Shown here one piece after another: positions 33,867 to 43,160 of a stretch of 64,000 nucleotides of DNA. A model generated the notes under the pieces. It saw only the letters and a list, made by a program, of their open reading frames with translations, ran no database searches and had not been told where the DNA came from. How positions within the stretch are numbered: the first letter of the stretch is position 1; the number at the start of each line of letters is the position of its first letter. Made by a program: the position numbers and the translations under genes. This DNA is from Porticoccus sp041581635 (GTDB taxonomy: Bacteria > Pseudomonadota > Gammaproteobacteria > Pseudomonadales > Porticoccaceae), in contig JBFICW010000001.1 of the NCBI GenBank assembly GCA_041581635.1, positions 91,094 through 155,093 of the forward strand, written 5' to 3'.

Positions 33867-35221
33867 TGCATGACTTCACCCTGTCGCAGGTGGCGCAGTC
33901 GTTCGGTGGCACATTGATGTATCCCGATTGCCAATTTAGCACCGTCTCTACGGATACGCGTCAAATAGATGAAGGTCAGTTGTTTGTCGCCTTAAAAGGT
34001 GAGCGCTTTGATGCTCATCAGTTTTTGCCGGAGGTGGCGACACGGGCTTGCGGGATGGTGGTTGAGCGACCAGTTAAAGATATTAATGTGCCTCAGTGGA
34101 TCGTGCCCGATACAACAGAAGCATTGGGTCAGATAGCACGGCTCAATCGACAGGCTTTTACTGGTCCATTGATTGCGGTAACGGGTAGTAGTGGAAAAAC
34201 AACCGTCAAGGAAATGATTGCAGCCATTCTTCGCGAATCCGGCGATGTGTTGGCAACAAAAGGGAATTTAAATAACCAGATTGGCGTGCCGATGACGCTT
34301 TTAGATTTGAATTCTCTGCATCGCTTTGCCGTTATTGAGATGGGTGCTAGCGGTCCAGGAGAGATTGTTTACCTTTGTGAATTGGCGCGACCCGATGTTG
34401 CGCTTGTCAATAACGTACTGCCCGCACACATGGCTGGCTTTGGTGGTATGGATGACATTGCGAGGGCCAAGGGCGAAATTTATCGTGGTGTTTCGAGGCA
34501 GGGCACGGCGGTTATTAATCTGGATGAGCCTTATGCCGCTCAATGGGAAAGATCAGCTCAAGCGAGGGTGCTCAGTTATTCTGTAAACGATGATCGCGCT
34601 GATTTTTGTGCCAGAGAAATCGTGGCGGACCAGTTGGGTTGTCATACCTTTGTTCTCGTCACGCCAGCAGGTGACGTGTCTGTCCGTTTGCCTTTAAGTG
34701 GAGAGCACAATGTAGGCAATGCTTTGGCCGCTGCAGCTTGCGCTTATGCGGTGGGTGCGGAGTTGTCAGCGATGTCTGCCGGGCTAAGCAAATTGCAGGC
34801 AGTGCCGGGTCGGTTAAACCGTCATCAGCTTGCTAATGGTGCCATTGTTATTGATGACACCTATAACGCTAATCCCGGTTCTGTGAAAGCCGCTATCAAT
34901 ACTTTGATGAAGTTTAGTGGTTGCCGGACTCTGGTGTTGGGGGATATGGGAGAGCTTGGTGCCGATGAAGCTCGATTGCATGCTGATGTAGGTCGTTATG
35001 CTGCAGATCGGGGGGTTGATGCCTTGCTGGCAGTTGGGCCGCTTTGTACGAATGCTGTCAAGGCATTTGGTTCTCGGGGTCGCCATTTCGAGAGCAAGGC
35101 GATGCTGGCAGACTATCTGCGCTCATTGCTTGTTACCAATGCCGTGGTGTTGGTGAAAGGCTCGCGCTTCATGGCTATGGAAGACGTTGTACAGCAGATA
35201 ACAAAATCGGGAGAACAGTAG
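33863..35221 (+). CDS. murF: UDP-MurNAc-tripeptide:D-Ala-D-Ala ligase MurF
   Basis: A 452-residue Mur ligase that completes UDP-MurNAc-pentapeptide by adding D-Ala-D-Ala. The ATP loop is AVTGSSGKTTVKEMIAAIL; the family blocks GNLNNQIGVPMTLL and DDTYNANPGSVKAAI are present. It starts MMHDFTLSQVAQSFGG and overlaps murE by four bases. Its stop is 2 bp before mraY. Confidence 0.97.
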   Translation: MMHDFTLSQVAQSFGGTLMYPDCQFSTVSTDTRQIDEGQLFVALKGERFDAHQFLPEVATRACGMVVERPVKDINVPQWIVPDTTEALGQIARLNRQAFTGPLIAVTGSSGKTTVKEMIAAILRESGDVLATKGNLNNQIGVPMTLLDLNSLHRFAVIEMGASGPGEIVYLCELARPDVALVNNVLPAHMAGFGGMDDIARAKGEIYRGVSRQGTAVINLDEPYAAQWERSAQARVLSYSVNDDRADFCAREIVADQLGCHTFVLVTPAGDVSVRLPLSGEHNVGNALAAAACAYAVGAELSAMSAGLSKLQAVPGRLNRHQLANGAIVIDDTYNANPGSVKAAINTLMKFSGCRTLVLGDMGELGADEARLHADVGRYAADRGVDALLAVGPLCTNAVKAFGSRGRHFESKAMLADYLRSLLVTNAVVLVKGSRFMAMEDVVQQITKSGEQ

Positions 35222-35223
35222 TT

Positions 35224-36306
35224 ATGTTGCTTTGGTTGTCCGATTACCTGGCACAATATTTTACTGCTTTTGGCGTGGTGAAATATCTAACCTTTAGGGC
35301 TATTTTAGGTGTGCTGACCTCTCTGGGTATTTCCCTTTTGTTAGGTCCGGCAATGATCCGGCGCCTTAATTACCTCCAAATTGGGCAGTCTATTAGATCG
35401 GATGGTCCACAGAGCCACCTGAGCAAATCGGGCACCCCAACCATGGGCGGTGCTTTGATTCTAATGTCGATTTTTGTCAGCGCCCTGCTTTGGTCTGATT
35501 TGTCTAACCACTATGTCTGGGTCGTGTTGATCGTGACCTTTGTGTTCGGCGCGGTTGGCTGGGTTGATGATTACCGAAAGGTTGTGGAAAAAAATTCACG
35601 AGGGCTGCCTGCCAAGTGGAAATATTTTTGGCAGTCTGCCGCCGGTCTGGGGGCGGCGATCTTCCTTTATCAAAGTGGAAGTACGGGTGCGGAAAACGAA
35701 TTGATAGTGCCTTTTTTCAAAGAAGTAGCGATGCCTCTTGGTGTTTTCTATGTTGCGCTTGCCTACTTGGTCATTGTTGGGAGCAGCAATGCAGTGAATC
35801 TTACCGATGGTCTCGATGGGTTGGCCATTATGCCGACTGTGTTGGTGGGTGGTGCTCTTGGTGTCATTGCCTATTTGGTCGGGCATGCGCAGTTTGCAGA
35901 CTACCTGCATATCCCCTATGTCGAAGGGGCTGGTGAATTGGGCGTATTTTGTGCGGCCCTTGGTGGCGCGGGGCTAGGATTTCTCTGGTTTAACACCTAT
36001 CCAGCCCAGGTGTTTATGGGTGATGTGGGTGCTTTGGCGCTAGGTGCTGCGCTGGGAGTGATCGCCGTCATCGTTCGTCATGAAATCGTATTTTTCATTA
36101 TGAGTGGCGTATTTGTACTCGAGACGGTCTCGGTGATTATGCAGGTGGCTTCATTCAAATTGACGGGGCGCCGGATATTTCGCATGGCGCCGATTCATCA
36201 TCATTTTGAATTAAAAGGTTGGCCTGAGCCTCGGGTGATCGTCCGATTCTGGATTATTACCGTGGTTCTGGTGCTGTTTGGTTTGGCAACGTTGAAGCTT
36301 CGTTAG
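35224..36306 (+). CDS. mraY: Phospho-N-acetylmuramoyl-pentapeptide transferase MraY
   Basis: A 360-residue polytopic inner-membrane enzyme that attaches phospho-MurNAc-pentapeptide to undecaprenyl phosphate to make lipid I. The Mg2+-binding aspartates are in VDDYRK and NLTDGLDGLA, and the HHHFELKGWPEPRV block closes the active site. About ten membrane segments. The frame is open far upstream inside murF, but the ATG at 35224 (MLLWLSDYLAQYF) gives the standard N-terminus and length. Confidence 0.98.
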   Translation: MLLWLSDYLAQYFTAFGVVKYLTFRAILGVLTSLGISLLLGPAMIRRLNYLQIGQSIRSDGPQSHLSKSGTPTMGGALILMSIFVSALLWSDLSNHYVWVVLIVTFVFGAVGWVDDYRKVVEKNSRGLPAKWKYFWQSAAGLGAAIFLYQSGSTGAENELIVPFFKEVAMPLGVFYVALAYLVIVGSSNAVNLTDGLDGLAIMPTVLVGGALGVIAYLVGHAQFADYLHIPYVEGAGELGVFCAALGGAGLGFLWFNTYPAQVFMGDVGALALGAALGVIAVIVRHEIVFFIMSGVFVLETVSVIMQVASFKLTGRRIFRMAPIHHHFELKGWPEPRVIVRFWIITVVLVLFGLATLKLR

Positions 36307-36331
36307 TTGGCAGCGTTATAAGGGTGTGGCA

Positions 36332-37675
36332 ATGACACAATTGATAGCCAGCAACAAACTAAAAGTAGTGGTCGGTATCGGCGCTACTGGTTTGTCTGTG
36401 GCCCGTCATTTGGCACAGTTGGGTGAGCGTTTTGTGATGCTCGACACCCGTCAACAACCCCCTTGTTTAGAGCAGCTAAAAGCCGAGTTGCCGAAGGTTC
36501 CCGTATTTCTCGGTGAGCTTGAGCTGGACAGCTTTGATGGTGCGGACGAGGTGATTCTCAGTCCTGGTTTGTCTCGCCAGAACCCCACGATTCAAGCGGT
36601 GCTTAGATCCGGTATTCCAGTTGTTAATGATATTGAGCTGTTTGCCAGAGCCGCTAATGCACCGATTGTGGCAATCACCGGTTCAAATGGTAAAAGTACT
36701 GTGACCACCTTGGTGGGTGAAATGTGCAAAGCCTCTGGTGTGGCTGTTGGCGTAGGTGGGAATCTTGGTATTCCTGCGCTGGCATTGCTGGATGAGCGTA
36801 ACGCTCTGTATGTGTTGGAGCTGTCCAGTTTTCAGCTTGAATCAGTATTCGGTTTGAGTGCTGAGGTGGCAACGGTACTGAATATCAGTCCAGATCATAT
36901 GGATCGCTACGCCAGTATGCTCGATTACCACCAGGCCAAGCACCGTATTTTTGGGGGTGCGAGGCAGGTGGTTGTCAATCGTGAAGATAAGCTCAGTATC
37001 CCCCTCGTGAGTGACACCGTTAAACAGTGGAGCTTTGGCTTAAATAAACCTGATTTTGGTGGCTTTGGCCTGCTGGAGCATGAGAGTGAGTCTTGGTTGG
37101 CTTATCAGTTTAAACGGCTGATGCCCGAGTCCGAGCTTGCTATTAAAGGGAGTCATAACACCAGTAATGCGTTGGCCGCATTGGCATTGGGTTCAGCTGT
37201 TGGCTTACCGATGGCTGAAATGTTACAGGTGCTGCGCCAATTCAGAGGGTTGCCACATCGCTGTCACACCGTAAAAAAACTGGGTGGTGTTACTTATATC
37301 AACGACTCAAAGGCCACCAATGTGGGGGCGGCGCTGGCGGCAATAGAGGGGTTGTCCGGCGACGAGAATGTAATTTTGCTCGCCGGCGGGCAGGCCAAGG
37401 GGCAGGATTTTAAACCGCTGGCAAAGGCATTGGCCGGCTCGGTTAAGCAGCTGATATTAATCGGGGATGATGCTGCTCTTATTGGCGATGTGGTCGGTGT
37501 CAGTATACCTACGGTATACGCTACGAATATGAAAGCTGCTGTTGAGGCCGCTCATCAGGCAGCTGAAGCGGGGGATGTTGTTTTGCTGTCTCCCGCTTGT
37601 GCCAGCTTTGATATGTTTTCCAGTTTTGAAGACCGCGGCAATCAATTTGTCTCAGCTGTAGAGGGATTGCAATGA
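36332..37675 (+). CDS. murD: UDP-MurNAc-L-Ala:D-glutamate ligase MurD
   Basis: A 447-residue Mur ligase that adds D-glutamate. N-terminal UDP-binding domain: VVVGIGATGLSVARHLAQLG (VGIGATGLSVARHL). ATP loop: AITGSNGKSTVTTLVGEM. C-terminal: INDSKATNVGAALAAIEG and LLSPACASFDMFSSFEDRG. The ATG at 36332 has AAGGGTG at good spacing and is preferred over the GTG at 36326. The stop overlaps ftsW. Confidence 0.97.
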   Translation: MTQLIASNKLKVVVGIGATGLSVARHLAQLGERFVMLDTRQQPPCLEQLKAELPKVPVFLGELELDSFDGADEVILSPGLSRQNPTIQAVLRSGIPVVNDIELFARAANAPIVAITGSNGKSTVTTLVGEMCKASGVAVGVGGNLGIPALALLDERNALYVLELSSFQLESVFGLSAEVATVLNISPDHMDRYASMLDYHQAKHRIFGGARQVVVNREDKLSIPLVSDTVKQWSFGLNKPDFGGFGLLEHESESWLAYQFKRLMPESELAIKGSHNTSNALAALALGSAVGLPMAEMLQVLRQFRGLPHRCHTVKKLGGVTYINDSKATNVGAALAAIEGLSGDENVILLAGGQAKGQDFKPLAKALAGSVKQLILIGDDAALIGDVVGVSIPTVYATNMKAAVEAAHQAAEAGDVVLLSPACASFDMFSSFEDRGNQFVSAVEGLQ

Positions 37676-38856
37676 CAGTCCTTTCTTTAGGTTTTCCTCG
37701 AACGTACGACTTTTTGGGTGGTCTTGACCGCTCTCTACTGTTGTCAACGTTGGCAATTGTCAGCATTGGTTTGGTGATGATTAGCTCTGCTTCCATTAGT
37801 TTTGCAGAGCATAGTTATGGTGATGGCTTCTTCTACCTCAAGAGGCATCTGATGTTCCTCGCCATGGGGCTGGCCGTGGCGATAGTGTTTCTTTCTGTGC
37901 CATCGCGAATTTGGTACCGATATGGCGTGCCGTTGCTATTTCTTACCCTGCTGATGCTATTGGCTGTGCTAATCCCGGGAGTTGGCAGGAAAGTGAACGG
38001 AAGTCAGCGTTGGATTCCTCTGGGTCCGATCAACTTGCAAGTGTCCGAGTTGGCAAAGTTTGTTGTGATCCTCTTTATGGCGGGTTATTTAGAGCGTCAC
38101 CAGCGCCAGCTGCGAGTACAGTGGCAAGGTTTTATTAAGCCTGTGGCAGTGCTGGGCGTCATGATGTTTTTGTTGTTACTGGAGCCGGATTTCGGTTCCG
38201 CCGTGGTGATGAGCGGCACGGTGCTGGGCATGTTATTTATTGCCGGTGTGCGGTTGTGGCAATTTAGTGCTTTGTTAATTCTAGGGGCGTCCGGTATGGC
38301 GGGCATTGCCTTGATGTCTCCGTACCGTGTTCAGCGATTAGTCACATTTCTAGATCCTTGGGCAGATCAGTACAACACCGGTTATCAGTTGACTCAGTCG
38401 CTGATTGCTTTTGGCCGTGGCGAATGGTTTGGCGTTGGCCTGGGTAATAGTGTGCAGAAATTATTTTATTTGCCAGAGGCTCATACAGATTTTGTTTTTG
38501 CCATTTATGCCGAGGAATTTGGGTTGCTCGGTGTCGCCGTGGTTGTCGGGCTTTATATGTTGCTGGTGTCCAGAGTTTTTCATGTGGCCAAAAAAGCATT
38601 GCGTCGGCAGGACTGGTTTGCAGCCTATAGCTGTTTTGGTATCGCCATGATGATGGCGGGTCAAGCATTTATCAATATTGGTGTTACATCGGGGTTGCTC
38701 CCGACCAAGGGGTTAACTCTGCCATTTATCAGCTATGGCGGTAGCAGCCTGTTGATCTGTAGCGGCATGGTGGCCTTAGTGTTGAGAATTAGCAGGGAAA
38801 TGGATGATGCCCCTGCGGTAGCAAAACAGGTGAGACGTGATAGAGCCGAGATGTAG
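37672..38856 (+). CDS. ftsW: Septal peptidoglycan glycosyltransferase FtsW (SEDS family)
   Basis: A 394-residue SEDS membrane protein with about ten helices that polymerises lipid II at the septum together with FtsI. Signature regions include GSQRWIPLGPINLQVSELAK, LLLEPDFGSAVV (with the catalytic-site Asp expected for SEDS enzymes), LPEAHTDFVFAIYAEEFG and LPFISYGGSSL. The ATG overlaps the murD stop by four bases; the end overlaps the murG start. Confidence 0.97.
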   Translation: MTVLSLGFPRTYDFLGGLDRSLLLSTLAIVSIGLVMISSASISFAEHSYGDGFFYLKRHLMFLAMGLAVAIVFLSVPSRIWYRYGVPLLFLTLLMLLAVLIPGVGRKVNGSQRWIPLGPINLQVSELAKFVVILFMAGYLERHQRQLRVQWQGFIKPVAVLGVMMFLLLLEPDFGSAVVMSGTVLGMLFIAGVRLWQFSALLILGASGMAGIALMSPYRVQRLVTFLDPWADQYNTGYQLTQSLIAFGRGEWFGVGLGNSVQKLFYLPEAHTDFVFAIYAEEFGLLGVAVVVGLYMLLVSRVFHVAKKALRRQDWFAAYSCFGIAMMMAGQAFINIGVTSGLLPTKGLTLPFISYGGSSLLICSGMVALVLRISREMDDAPAVAKQVRRDRAEM

Positions 38857-39922
38857 CAAGGTGATGGTGATGGCTGGTGGCACTGGAGGTCATGTGTTTC
38901 CCGCGTTGGCCGTGGCGCAGGAGCTACGCGATCGTGGTGTCGCCGTGAGCTGGCTGGGCACTAGGCGAGGTATCGAAGCCGAGTTGGTACCGGCTAATCA
39001 GTTTCCCATTAATTACATTGACGTGGCAGGTCTACGTGGAAAAGGTATCGGCAAATTATTGATAGCGCCACTCTTGTTGGTTCGGGCCTTGTGGCAGGCC
39101 GTTGGTGTAATTCGCAATGAGCGCCCTGGTGTAGTGTTGGGCTTGGGTGGGTTTGCCTCTGGCCCAGGAGGGTTGGGCGCGCGGCTTTTAGGGTTGCCAC
39201 TGGTGATTCACGAGCAGAATGCCGTCGCGGGCACCACCAATAAGCTACTCGCAAAAATAGCCACTCGAGTATTGGAGGCTTTTCCTGGGGCATTGCCCAA
39301 TGGAGTTTGGACCGGAAACCCCGTGCGTAAAGAAATTTTAAATATAGCCGCCCCCGAACAGCGGGTATCTGTTGGCGATAGGCCCATGAGGCTTCTGGTG
39401 CTGGGAGGCAGTCTTGGAGCATTGGCGATTAACCAACAGCTTCCAGAGGCTTTGTCGTTATTGCCCGACAATCTGCTGTTAGACGTGCGACACCAGTGTG
39501 GGAAGGCACACGTTGCCATGACCGAGGCTGCCTATCAGAAGGCCGGGGTGACAGCTCGCATTGAGCCTTTTATTGCCAATATGGCTGAGGCCTATGGTTG
39601 GGCTGATCTGGTGGTTTGCAGGGCAGGCGCTCTCACTGTCTCTGAATTGGCGGCGGCAGGTGTCGGTTCCATTTTGATTCCCTATCCCTATGCCATTGAT
39701 GACCATCAAACAATGAACGGTGGGTGGTTGGCGGGTCAAGGTGCGGCGAAGCTTATTCAGCAGGCAGATCTAACACCTGAGAAGCTGGCGTCATTGTTGC
39801 AATCATTGCTGGGTGATGGTGAAAAATTAAGAGATATGGCCGTAAGCGCCAGAAGCTTAGCCAAGCCGAATGTTGCAGAGATGGTGGCGGATATTTGTAT
39901 GGAGGTGTGCCGTGAGCAATAA
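38837..39922 (+). CDS. murG: UDP-GlcNAc:lipid I N-acetylglucosaminyltransferase MurG
   Basis: A 361-residue GT28-family enzyme that makes lipid II at the inner face of the membrane. The glycine loop is VMAGGTGGHVFPALAVA; others are HEQNAVAGTTNKLL, LGGSLGALAINQQLPEAL and VVCRAGALTVSELAAAG. The GTG at 38837, with AGGTGA upstream and a 20 bp overlap with ftsW, preserves the first beta strand (CSKVMVM) as in E. coli; internal ATGs would cut into it. Confidence 0.95.
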   Translation: MIEPRCSKVMVMAGGTGGHVFPALAVAQELRDRGVAVSWLGTRRGIEAELVPANQFPINYIDVAGLRGKGIGKLLIAPLLLVRALWQAVGVIRNERPGVVLGLGGFASGPGGLGARLLGLPLVIHEQNAVAGTTNKLLAKIATRVLEAFPGALPNGVWTGNPVRKEILNIAAPEQRVSVGDRPMRLLVLGGSLGALAINQQLPEALSLLPDNLLLDVRHQCGKAHVAMTEAAYQKAGVTARIEPFIANMAEAYGWADLVVCRAGALTVSELAAAGVGSILIPYPYAIDDHQTMNGGWLAGQGAAKLIQQADLTPEKLASLLQSLLGDGEKLRDMAVSARSLAKPNVAEMVADICMEVCREQ

Positions 39923-41333
39923 GGGTATATATCAGGTACCCGAAATGCGCCGCATTCGTTGTATCCATTTTATTGGTATTGGCGGCAGCGGCATGTGTGG
40001 GATTGCCGAGGTCTTGTTGAATCAGGGGTATGAGATTTCAGGTTCGGACTTGGGTGAAAATAACAATACTCGGCGCCTGAAACGGTTGGGGGCAAACATA
40101 CGGCTTGGCCATCACGCATCCAATGTCAGTCAAGCCGATGTGGTGGTGAAATCCTCTGCGGTGACAATGGATAACCCGGAAATTACCGGTGCACGTGAGT
40201 TGCGTATCCCTGTCGTGCGGCGGGCAGAAATGCTGGCCGAGCTGATGCGCTATCGGCATGGTATTGCGGTGGCTGGCACGCATGGCAAAACAACAACGAC
40301 TAGTTTGCTGGCGTCAATTCTTGCAGCCGAAGGTAAAGAGCCAACTTTTGTTATTGGCGGCCTAGTCAAAGGTGCAGGCGCCAATGCCCGGTTGGGAGAA
40401 AGTCGGTATTTGGTTGCAGAGGCCGATGAAAGTGATGCCTCTTTTTTGCACTTGCAGCCGATGGTGGCGGTAATTACTAATATTGATGCCGACCATATGG
40501 AAACCTATGGTTTTGACTTCAACCGGTTGAAGCAAACTTTTGTGGAGTTTCTCCATAATCTACCATTCTACGGTTTGGCCGTGCTTTGTATTGACGACCC
40601 GGTTGTTCGTGACATTTTGCCGGATGTCTCCCGTCCTGTGTTGACCTATGGCTTTTCGGAGGACGCCGATTTCCGGATCGATCAAGTGAGTATGGAGCAG
40701 CGTCACAGCCGTTTCGTTATCTACCGTCCCGATCAACAAAAGCCTCTGTCGATAGAGATGAATATCCCCGGTGTTCACAATGTATTAAATGCAGCGGCAG
40801 CGATTGCTGTCGCCTCTGATGAAGGGCTATCTGATCAGGCTATTCAGTTGGGTCTTTCAGGTTTTCAGGGCGTTGGGCGCCGCTTTGAAATTTACGGGGA
40901 ATATCCCGTTGGAAGTGGTTCTGCAATGTTGGTCGATGATTACGGTCATCACCCCAGAGAGGTCGCGGCCACAGTGAAAGCGGTACGTGAGGGTTGGCCT
41001 GACAGGCGTCTTGTCATGGTGTTTCAGCCTCACAGGTATACCCGAACACGTGATCTGTACGAGGACTTTGTTCAGGTGCTATCAAGCTGTGATGTGTTGG
41101 TGCTGCTTGAGGTGTATTCCGCCGGCGAAGAGGAGATTCCCGGTGCCGATAGTCGCGCGTTGTGCCGCAGTATCCGTCAGCGCGGATTGGTAGATCCAAT
41201 ATATGTCCAGTGCATTGAGGGCGTGGGCGACGTCTTGCGAGATATTGTTCAGGCTGGCGATATTGTTATTACCCAGGGTGCGGGCAGTGTTGGAAAACTA
41301 GTGAAAAATCTGGCCGACAGAAAATTAAGGTAG
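39912..41333 (+). CDS. murC: UDP-N-acetylmuramate:L-alanine ligase MurC
   Basis: A 473-residue Mur ligase that adds the first stem-peptide residue. N-terminus RRIRCIHFIGIGGSGMCGIAE, ATP loop VAGTHGKTTTTSLLASIL, then EADESDASFLHL and VDDYGHHPREVAAT. The GTG at 39912, overlapping murG by 11 bp and preceded by GGAGG at good spacing, is the start; the longer open frame inside murG has no support. Confidence 0.97.
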   Translation: MSNKGIYQVPEMRRIRCIHFIGIGGSGMCGIAEVLLNQGYEISGSDLGENNNTRRLKRLGANIRLGHHASNVSQADVVVKSSAVTMDNPEITGARELRIPVVRRAEMLAELMRYRHGIAVAGTHGKTTTTSLLASILAAEGKEPTFVIGGLVKGAGANARLGESRYLVAEADESDASFLHLQPMVAVITNIDADHMETYGFDFNRLKQTFVEFLHNLPFYGLAVLCIDDPVVRDILPDVSRPVLTYGFSEDADFRIDQVSMEQRHSRFVIYRPDQQKPLSIEMNIPGVHNVLNAAAAIAVASDEGLSDQAIQLGLSGFQGVGRRFEIYGEYPVGSGSAMLVDDYGHHPREVAATVKAVREGWPDRRLVMVFQPHRYTRTRDLYEDFVQVLSSCDVLVLLEVYSAGEEEIPGADSRALCRSIRQRGLVDPIYVQCIEGVGDVLRDIVQAGDIVITQGAGSVGKLVKNLADRKLR

Positions 41334-41342
41334 AGGGATTCG

Positions 41343-42269
41343 ATGACTGTCAGTGAAGCAATGAAACAGAAATATGGTCGGGTCGGCGTGTTGTACGGCG
41401 GTACCTCGGCGGAGCGAGATGTTTCTTTGCTCTCGGGCAAGGCGGTCATCGAGGCCTTGGTTCGGTGTGGGGTTGACGTCGTCCCTATCGATGTAGGTGC
41501 AGATTTGTTGCAGCAGTTGCCGGCTCATCAGCTAGACCGGGTGCTAATTATGTTACATGGCCCGGGTGGCGAGGATGGCTCTCTACAAGGGGCGTTGCAA
41601 TTCTTGGGGTTGCCCTATACCGGCAGTGGCGTATTTGCCTCGGCCTTAGCAATGGATAAGTTGCATAGCAAGCAATTTTGGCAAGGTATAGGCCTTCCCA
41701 CGCCAAAATTTTCGGTACTTGATAAGCATACGGATTGGCAGGCGACACTCGATGAGCTTGGTGGTGTAGTGATGGTCAAGCCATCGCATGAAGGCTCCAG
41801 CCTCGGGATGACTCGTGCGGACAATCAAGAGTCTTTGCGGGAGGCGTGGCAGGCCGCGGCAAGGCTCGATAGCAGTGTAATAGCAGAGCAGTGGATTGCG
41901 GGTGCGGAATATACGGTGGCGATTCTGGGTGGCGAGATGCTCCCCCCTATCAAGCTCGAAACAGATCACACGTTTTATGATTACGATGCGAAATATCTCG
42001 CTGATGATACCCGCTACCTCTGCCCCTGTGGGCTAGGTGTCGAGGCTGAAGAGCAGTTGAGGGCATTGGCCAGAAAGGCCTTTGACAGCTTGGGTTGTAG
42101 TGGTTGGGGGAGAGTTGATGTGATGGCTGACGAGGCGGGCGAGTTCTACTTGCTGGAAGTGAACACCATACCGGGAATGACGAGTCACAGTCTGGTGCCT
42201 ATGGCGGCAGCGCAGGCCGGTTATAGCTTTGATGACTTGGTGTTGAGTGTTTTGGACAGCGCTTGTTAG
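41343..42269 (+). CDS. ddlB: D-alanine:D-alanine ligase B
   Basis: A 308-residue ATP-grasp ligase that makes the D-Ala-D-Ala dipeptide used by MurF. Blocks: VGVLYGGTSAERDVSLLSGK, LHGPGGEDGSLQGALQFLGLPYTGSG (key LHGPGGEDGSLQG), VKPSHEGSSLGM and the metal-site EVNTIPGMTSHSLVP. The length is typical of DdlB. It sits between murC and ftsQ, the standard dcw place. Confidence 0.97.
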   Translation: MTVSEAMKQKYGRVGVLYGGTSAERDVSLLSGKAVIEALVRCGVDVVPIDVGADLLQQLPAHQLDRVLIMLHGPGGEDGSLQGALQFLGLPYTGSGVFASALAMDKLHSKQFWQGIGLPTPKFSVLDKHTDWQATLDELGGVVMVKPSHEGSSLGMTRADNQESLREAWQAAARLDSSVIAEQWIAGAEYTVAILGGEMLPPIKLETDHTFYDYDAKYLADDTRYLCPCGLGVEAEEQLRALARKAFDSLGCSGWGRVDVMADEAGEFYLLEVNTIPGMTSHSLVPMAAAQAGYSFDDLVLSVLDSAC

Positions 42270-42320
42270 CGGCTGGGCATTTAATAAAAAATTAAAGCGT
42301 TTGATTTTTAGAGATCAGTG

Positions 42321-43151
42321 ATGGGGATAGGCAGTATTCAGCGTGGTGGAGCACAGCGGCAAGATGAACGTCGTCCGTGGCGTGTTCGGCTGGGTTGGCT
42401 GATCAGGGGGTTATATTTGTTGGTGTTGGTGGCCGTGGTCGCGACTTTTCTCTGGGGCGGAGAGCGATTATTCCACAAACTTGATGTGCCAATTGGGGTG
42501 ATAGCGGTGAAAGGTCAGTTTTCTCACGTTGATCAAGGAGATGTTCAGCTGTTGGTTGAGCCGCTAGTTAGTGGGGGTATTCTCAGCTTGAGCTTGGCGC
42601 AGATACGTGAGCAGTTGGAATTGCATCCCTGGATAGATGAGGTAGCGGTGGGCCGGCAATGGCCGAGCGGTTTGGTTATCACTGTGGTCGAGGAAGTGCC
42701 CATTGCTCGTTGGGGTGATCGAGGCTTTCTTAACAATCGGGGCGAAATGCTCGAGATCGAAGATAACAGCGGACTCGCCAACTTGCCTGTTTTGGAAGGC
42801 GCAATAAACAGTGAGCGGTCACTGATGAATGCCTACCGTGAAGTGGCTCAGTTACTGCAGCCATCTGGTTTAAAGATTGCGGTACTCAAGCGTGATGAGC
42901 GAGGAGCGTGGTGGTTAGGCCTGGATAACGGACTTCAGCTCGTTATAGGGCGTGATCAGGTGATTGAAAAAATGCGCAGGTTTCTGGTGGTTTGGGAGCT
43001 GGAACTAAAGTCGCAAGCTGGGCGAATTGCTCAAGTGGATATACGTTATGACAACGGTGTTGCTGTGAAGTGGTTGGATAAAACAAAAGTAGTAGAAAAG
43101 AAAATTACGCGGACATTAGCGGTGGCGTCCGGTTTATCGGGGCAGGTATGA
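42321..43151 (+). CDS. ftsQ: Cell division protein FtsQ
   Basis: A 276-residue bitopic division protein. A short basic cytoplasmic tail is followed by one transmembrane helix (about 30-50, LIRGLYLLVLVAVVATFLW), a POTRA domain (about 60-130, starting VIAVKGQFSHVD) and a beta domain. FtsQ recruits FtsB and FtsL. The frame starts with GTG at 42318 and ATG at 42321; ATG is chosen. It is 9 bp before ftsA. Confidence 0.95.
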   Translation: MGIGSIQRGGAQRQDERRPWRVRLGWLIRGLYLLVLVAVVATFLWGGERLFHKLDVPIGVIAVKGQFSHVDQGDVQLLVEPLVSGGILSLSLAQIREQLELHPWIDEVAVGRQWPSGLVITVVEEVPIARWGDRGFLNNRGEMLEIEDNSGLANLPVLEGAINSERSLMNAYREVAQLLQPSGLKIAVLKRDERGAWWLGLDNGLQLVIGRDQVIEKMRRFLVVWELELKSQAGRIAQVDIRYDNGVAVKWLDKTKVVEKKITRTLAVASGLSGQV

Positions 43152-43160
43152 GGTCGAAAA

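Noticed and set aside
35044..35223. N-terminal extension of mraY by 60 codons
   Set aside because: It lies wholly inside murF in another frame and the ATG at 35224 gives the standard 360-residue MraY.
39870..39911. Longer murC starting inside murG
   Set aside because: The GTG at 39912 has a GGAGG site and gives the expected N-terminus.
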